From the NCBI GenBank assembly GCA_001725215.1, contig MEFT01000015.1, positions 1 through 13,818 on the forward strand: a stretch of 13,818 bases of DNA, written 5' to 3'. Each line of letters starts with the position of its first letter. The stretch's first letter is position 1. The notes under the pieces were generated by a model. The model ran no database searches. It was not told the origin of the DNA and was given only the letters and a program-made list of their open reading frames with translations. Below are positions 12,120 through 13,818 of this stretch, piece by piece. The DNA comes from Clostridium sp. SCN 57-10 (GTDB taxonomy: Bacteria > Bacillota > Clostridia > Oscillospirales > Butyricicoccaceae). The position numbers and the translations under genes were made by a program.

Positions 12120-13538
12120 ATGTACAACATGAAATCGCAGAAGGCCGAGGAGTTCATCAGCCACGACGAAATTCTGGACACGCTGTCTTATGCCGAGGCA
12201 AACAAGCGCAACGCAGAGCTGATCGGCAGCATTCTCGACAAGGCGAGGGCGCGCAAGGGGCTAAGCCACCGCGAGGCCGCCGTGCTGCTCGACTGCGAGC
12301 TCGAGGATAAAAACCAAGAGCTTTACGAGCTGGCAAACCAGATCAAGCAGGACTTTTACGGAAACCGCATCGTCATGTTCGCGCCGCTCTATCTGTCAAA
12401 CTACTGCGTCAACGGATGTGTGTACTGTCCCTACCACGCGAAAAACAAGCACATCGCGCGCAAAAAGCTGACGCAGGAGGAAATCGCGCGCGAGGTCATC
12501 GCGCTGCAGGACATGGGACACAAGCGCCTTGCGCTCGAGGTGGGCGAAGACCCGGTGCACAACCCCATCGACTATATCCTCGAAAGCATTCAGACGATAT
12601 ACGGCATCAAGCATAAAAACGGCGCGATTCGCCGTGTCAACGTGAACATCGCGGCGACGACGGTGGAGAACTATCGTAAGCTGCACGAAGCGGGCATCGG
12701 CACCTATATCCTGTTCCAGGAAACTTATCATAAAGAAAGCTACGAAGCGCTGCACCCCACCGGCCCCAAGCACGATTATACCTACCACACCGAGGCGATG
12801 GACCGTGCCATGCAGGGCGGCATTGACGACGTCGGTCTTGGCGTGCTCTTCGGGCTCGAGCGCTATCGCTATGAGTTCGCCGGCCTGCTCATGCACGCCG
12901 AGCATCTGGAGGCGACCTACGGCGTCGGCCCCCACACCATCAGCGTGCCGCGCATCTGTGCGGCGGACGACATCGACCCCAGTGCGTTTGACAACGGCAT
13001 CAGCGACGATACGTTTGCCAAAATCGTCGCGTGCATCCGCGTTTCCGTGCCCTATACCGGCATGATCGTCTCGACGCGCGAGAGCAGGGCGTGCCGCGAG
13101 CGTGTGCTCCACCTCGGCGTTTCGCAGATCAGCGGCGGCTCGAAGACGAGCGTCGGCGGCTATAGCGAAGAGGAGCCGGAGGAGGAAAACTCCGCCCAGT
13201 TTGACGTAAGCGACAAGCGCACGCTCGACGAGGTGGTGCGCTGGCTCATTTCGCTCGGCTATATTCCCAGCTTCTGCACGGCGTGCTACCGCGAGGGGCG
13301 CACGGGCGACCGCTTTATGAGCTTCTGCAAGAGCGGCCAGATTCAAAACTTCTGCCACCCCAACGCGCTGATGACGCTCAAGGAGTATCTGACCGACTAT
13401 GCAACCCCCGATACGCGCGCCGTCGGCGAGGCGCTGATTGCGCGCGAAATCGCGCATGTGCCCAATGAAACGATTCGCGCGCGCGCCGTTTCCAACCTTG
13501 CGGACATTGCGCGCGGCGCGCGCGACTTCCGCTTTTAA
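12120..13538 (+). CDS. hydG: [FeFe] hydrogenase H-cluster radical SAM maturase HydG
   Basis: A 472-residue cytoplasmic radical SAM tyrosine lyase, normal length, that splits tyrosine to p-cresol and makes the CO and cyanide ligands on an iron-cysteine complex. The SAM cluster ligands are C96, C100 and C103 (CVNGCVYC). The C-terminal auxiliary cluster motif is complete as C386-X2-C389-X22-C412, which separates HydG from the thiazole enzyme ThiH. ISGGSKTSVGGY is typical of HydG. ATG 12120 is chosen because AAAGGAA (12106-12112) lies seven bases upstream; a second in-frame ATG at 12129 is possible. The stop codon TAA is part of the ribosome site of hydF, so the two genes are closely linked. Confidence 0.97.
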   Translation: MYNMKSQKAEEFISHDEILDTLSYAEANKRNAELIGSILDKARARKGLSHREAAVLLDCELEDKNQELYELANQIKQDFYGNRIVMFAPLYLSNYCVNGCVYCPYHAKNKHIARKKLTQEEIAREVIALQDMGHKRLALEVGEDPVHNPIDYILESIQTIYGIKHKNGAIRRVNVNIAATTVENYRKLHEAGIGTYILFQETYHKESYEALHPTGPKHDYTYHTEAMDRAMQGGIDDVGLGVLFGLERYRYEFAGLLMHAEHLEATYGVGPHTISVPRICAADDIDPSAFDNGISDDTFAKIVACIRVSVPYTGMIVSTRESRACRERVLHLGVSQISGGSKTSVGGYSEEEPEEENSAQFDVSDKRTLDEVVRWLISLGYIPSFCTACYREGRTGDRFMSFCKSGQIQNFCHPNALMTLKEYLTDYATPDTRAVGEALIAREIAHVPNETIRARAVSNLADIARGARDFRF

Positions 13539-13550
13539 GGAGGAATCCGC

Positions 13551-13818
13551 ATGAGCCTTTCACAAACGCCGTCCTCCGAGCGCGTGCACATCGCGTTTTT
13601 CGGCAGGCGCAACGCGGGCAAATCGAGCGTCGTCAACGCGGTGACGGGGCAGGAGCTTGCTGTTGTGTCCGATATTAAGGGCACGACGACCGACCCCGTC
13701 TCCAAGGCAATGGAGCTGCTGCCGCTTGGCCCCGTCGTCATCATTGACACGCCGGGCATCGACGACGAGGGCGCCCTCGGCGAAAAGCGCGTGCGCAAAA
13801 CGCGGCAGGTGCTCAACA
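13551..13818 (+). CDS. hydF: [FeFe] hydrogenase H-cluster maturation GTPase HydF, N-terminal part
   Basis: The gene runs off the window; 89 residues are visible. The GTPase motifs are G1 GRRNAGKS (18-25), G2 GTTTDP (44-49) and G3 DTPG (66-69), with IDDEGALGEKR after it as in HydF. HydF is the scaffold on which the 2Fe subcluster is finished before transfer to the hydrogenase; its dimerisation and 4Fe-4S cluster domains would lie beyond the window. TAAGGAGGA, overlapping the hydG stop codon, is a strong ribosome site for ATG 13551. The alternative, an Era/EngA-type GTPase, is unlikely given the position after hydG. Confidence 0.93.
   Translation, partial: MSLSQTPSSERVHIAFFGRRNAGKSSVVNAVTGQELAVVSDIKGTTTDPVSKAMELLPLGPVVIIDTPGIDDEGALGEKRVRKTRQVLN

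Noticed and set aside
12396..13457. Long - strand open frame opposite hydG
   Set aside because: It is antisense to hydG, whose motifs are complete; the composition is again that of a complement shadow.

Overview
The window looks like chromosomal DNA from a GC-rich, strictly anaerobic member of the Clostridia (Oscillospiraceae-like is my best guess). The reasons are strong AGGAGG ribosome sites, GC-rich third codon positions, an [FeFe]-hydrogenase maturation operon and low-GC-style sigma-A promoters set in GC-rich coding DNA. It is a mostly ordinary core region with no phage, transposase or CRISPR array. The less ordinary parts are one repeat-bearing intergenic island, one gene of unknown function built from recognisable pieces, and two noteworthy regulatory regions.

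Layout. (1) Bases 1-3205, + strand: the 3' part of a citrate-lyase-ligase (CitC)-like gene; a gene overlapping it that encodes a P-loop protein with an alanyl-tRNA-synthetase second-additional-domain-like C-terminus; a compact alkaline-phosphatase-superfamily enzyme; and a class I SAM methyltransferase. (2) Bases 3297-6961, - strand: a CorA-type metal transporter, release factor 2 (prfB, without the programmed frameshift) and a cysteine-synthase-family PLP enzyme. A 596-base non-coding island between corA and prfB carries two inverted copies of a hairpin repeat. (3) Bases 7192-10498, + strand: serC, serA and a DUF1015 gene, a serine-biosynthesis operon that ends in a strong terminator. (4) Bases 10553-13818, + strand: a consensus-like promoter, a leader of about 170 nt containing an intrinsic terminator with an alternative antiterminator pairing, then a TM1266-type regulator, hydE, hydG and the start of hydF, which runs off the window.

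How the genes work together. SerC and SerA make phosphoserine from 3-phosphoglycerate. No phosphoserine phosphatase is present, and the third operon gene is the DUF1015 protein with a DGHHR motif. Its position makes it a candidate for the phosphoserine/serine step. The nearby divergent cysteine-synthase-like gene would use activated serine. HydE, HydG and HydF build the 2Fe subcluster of the [FeFe] hydrogenase H-cluster; the hydrogenase structural gene is not in the window. The most interesting regulatory signal is the apparent transcription attenuator in front of the hydrogenase maturation operon.
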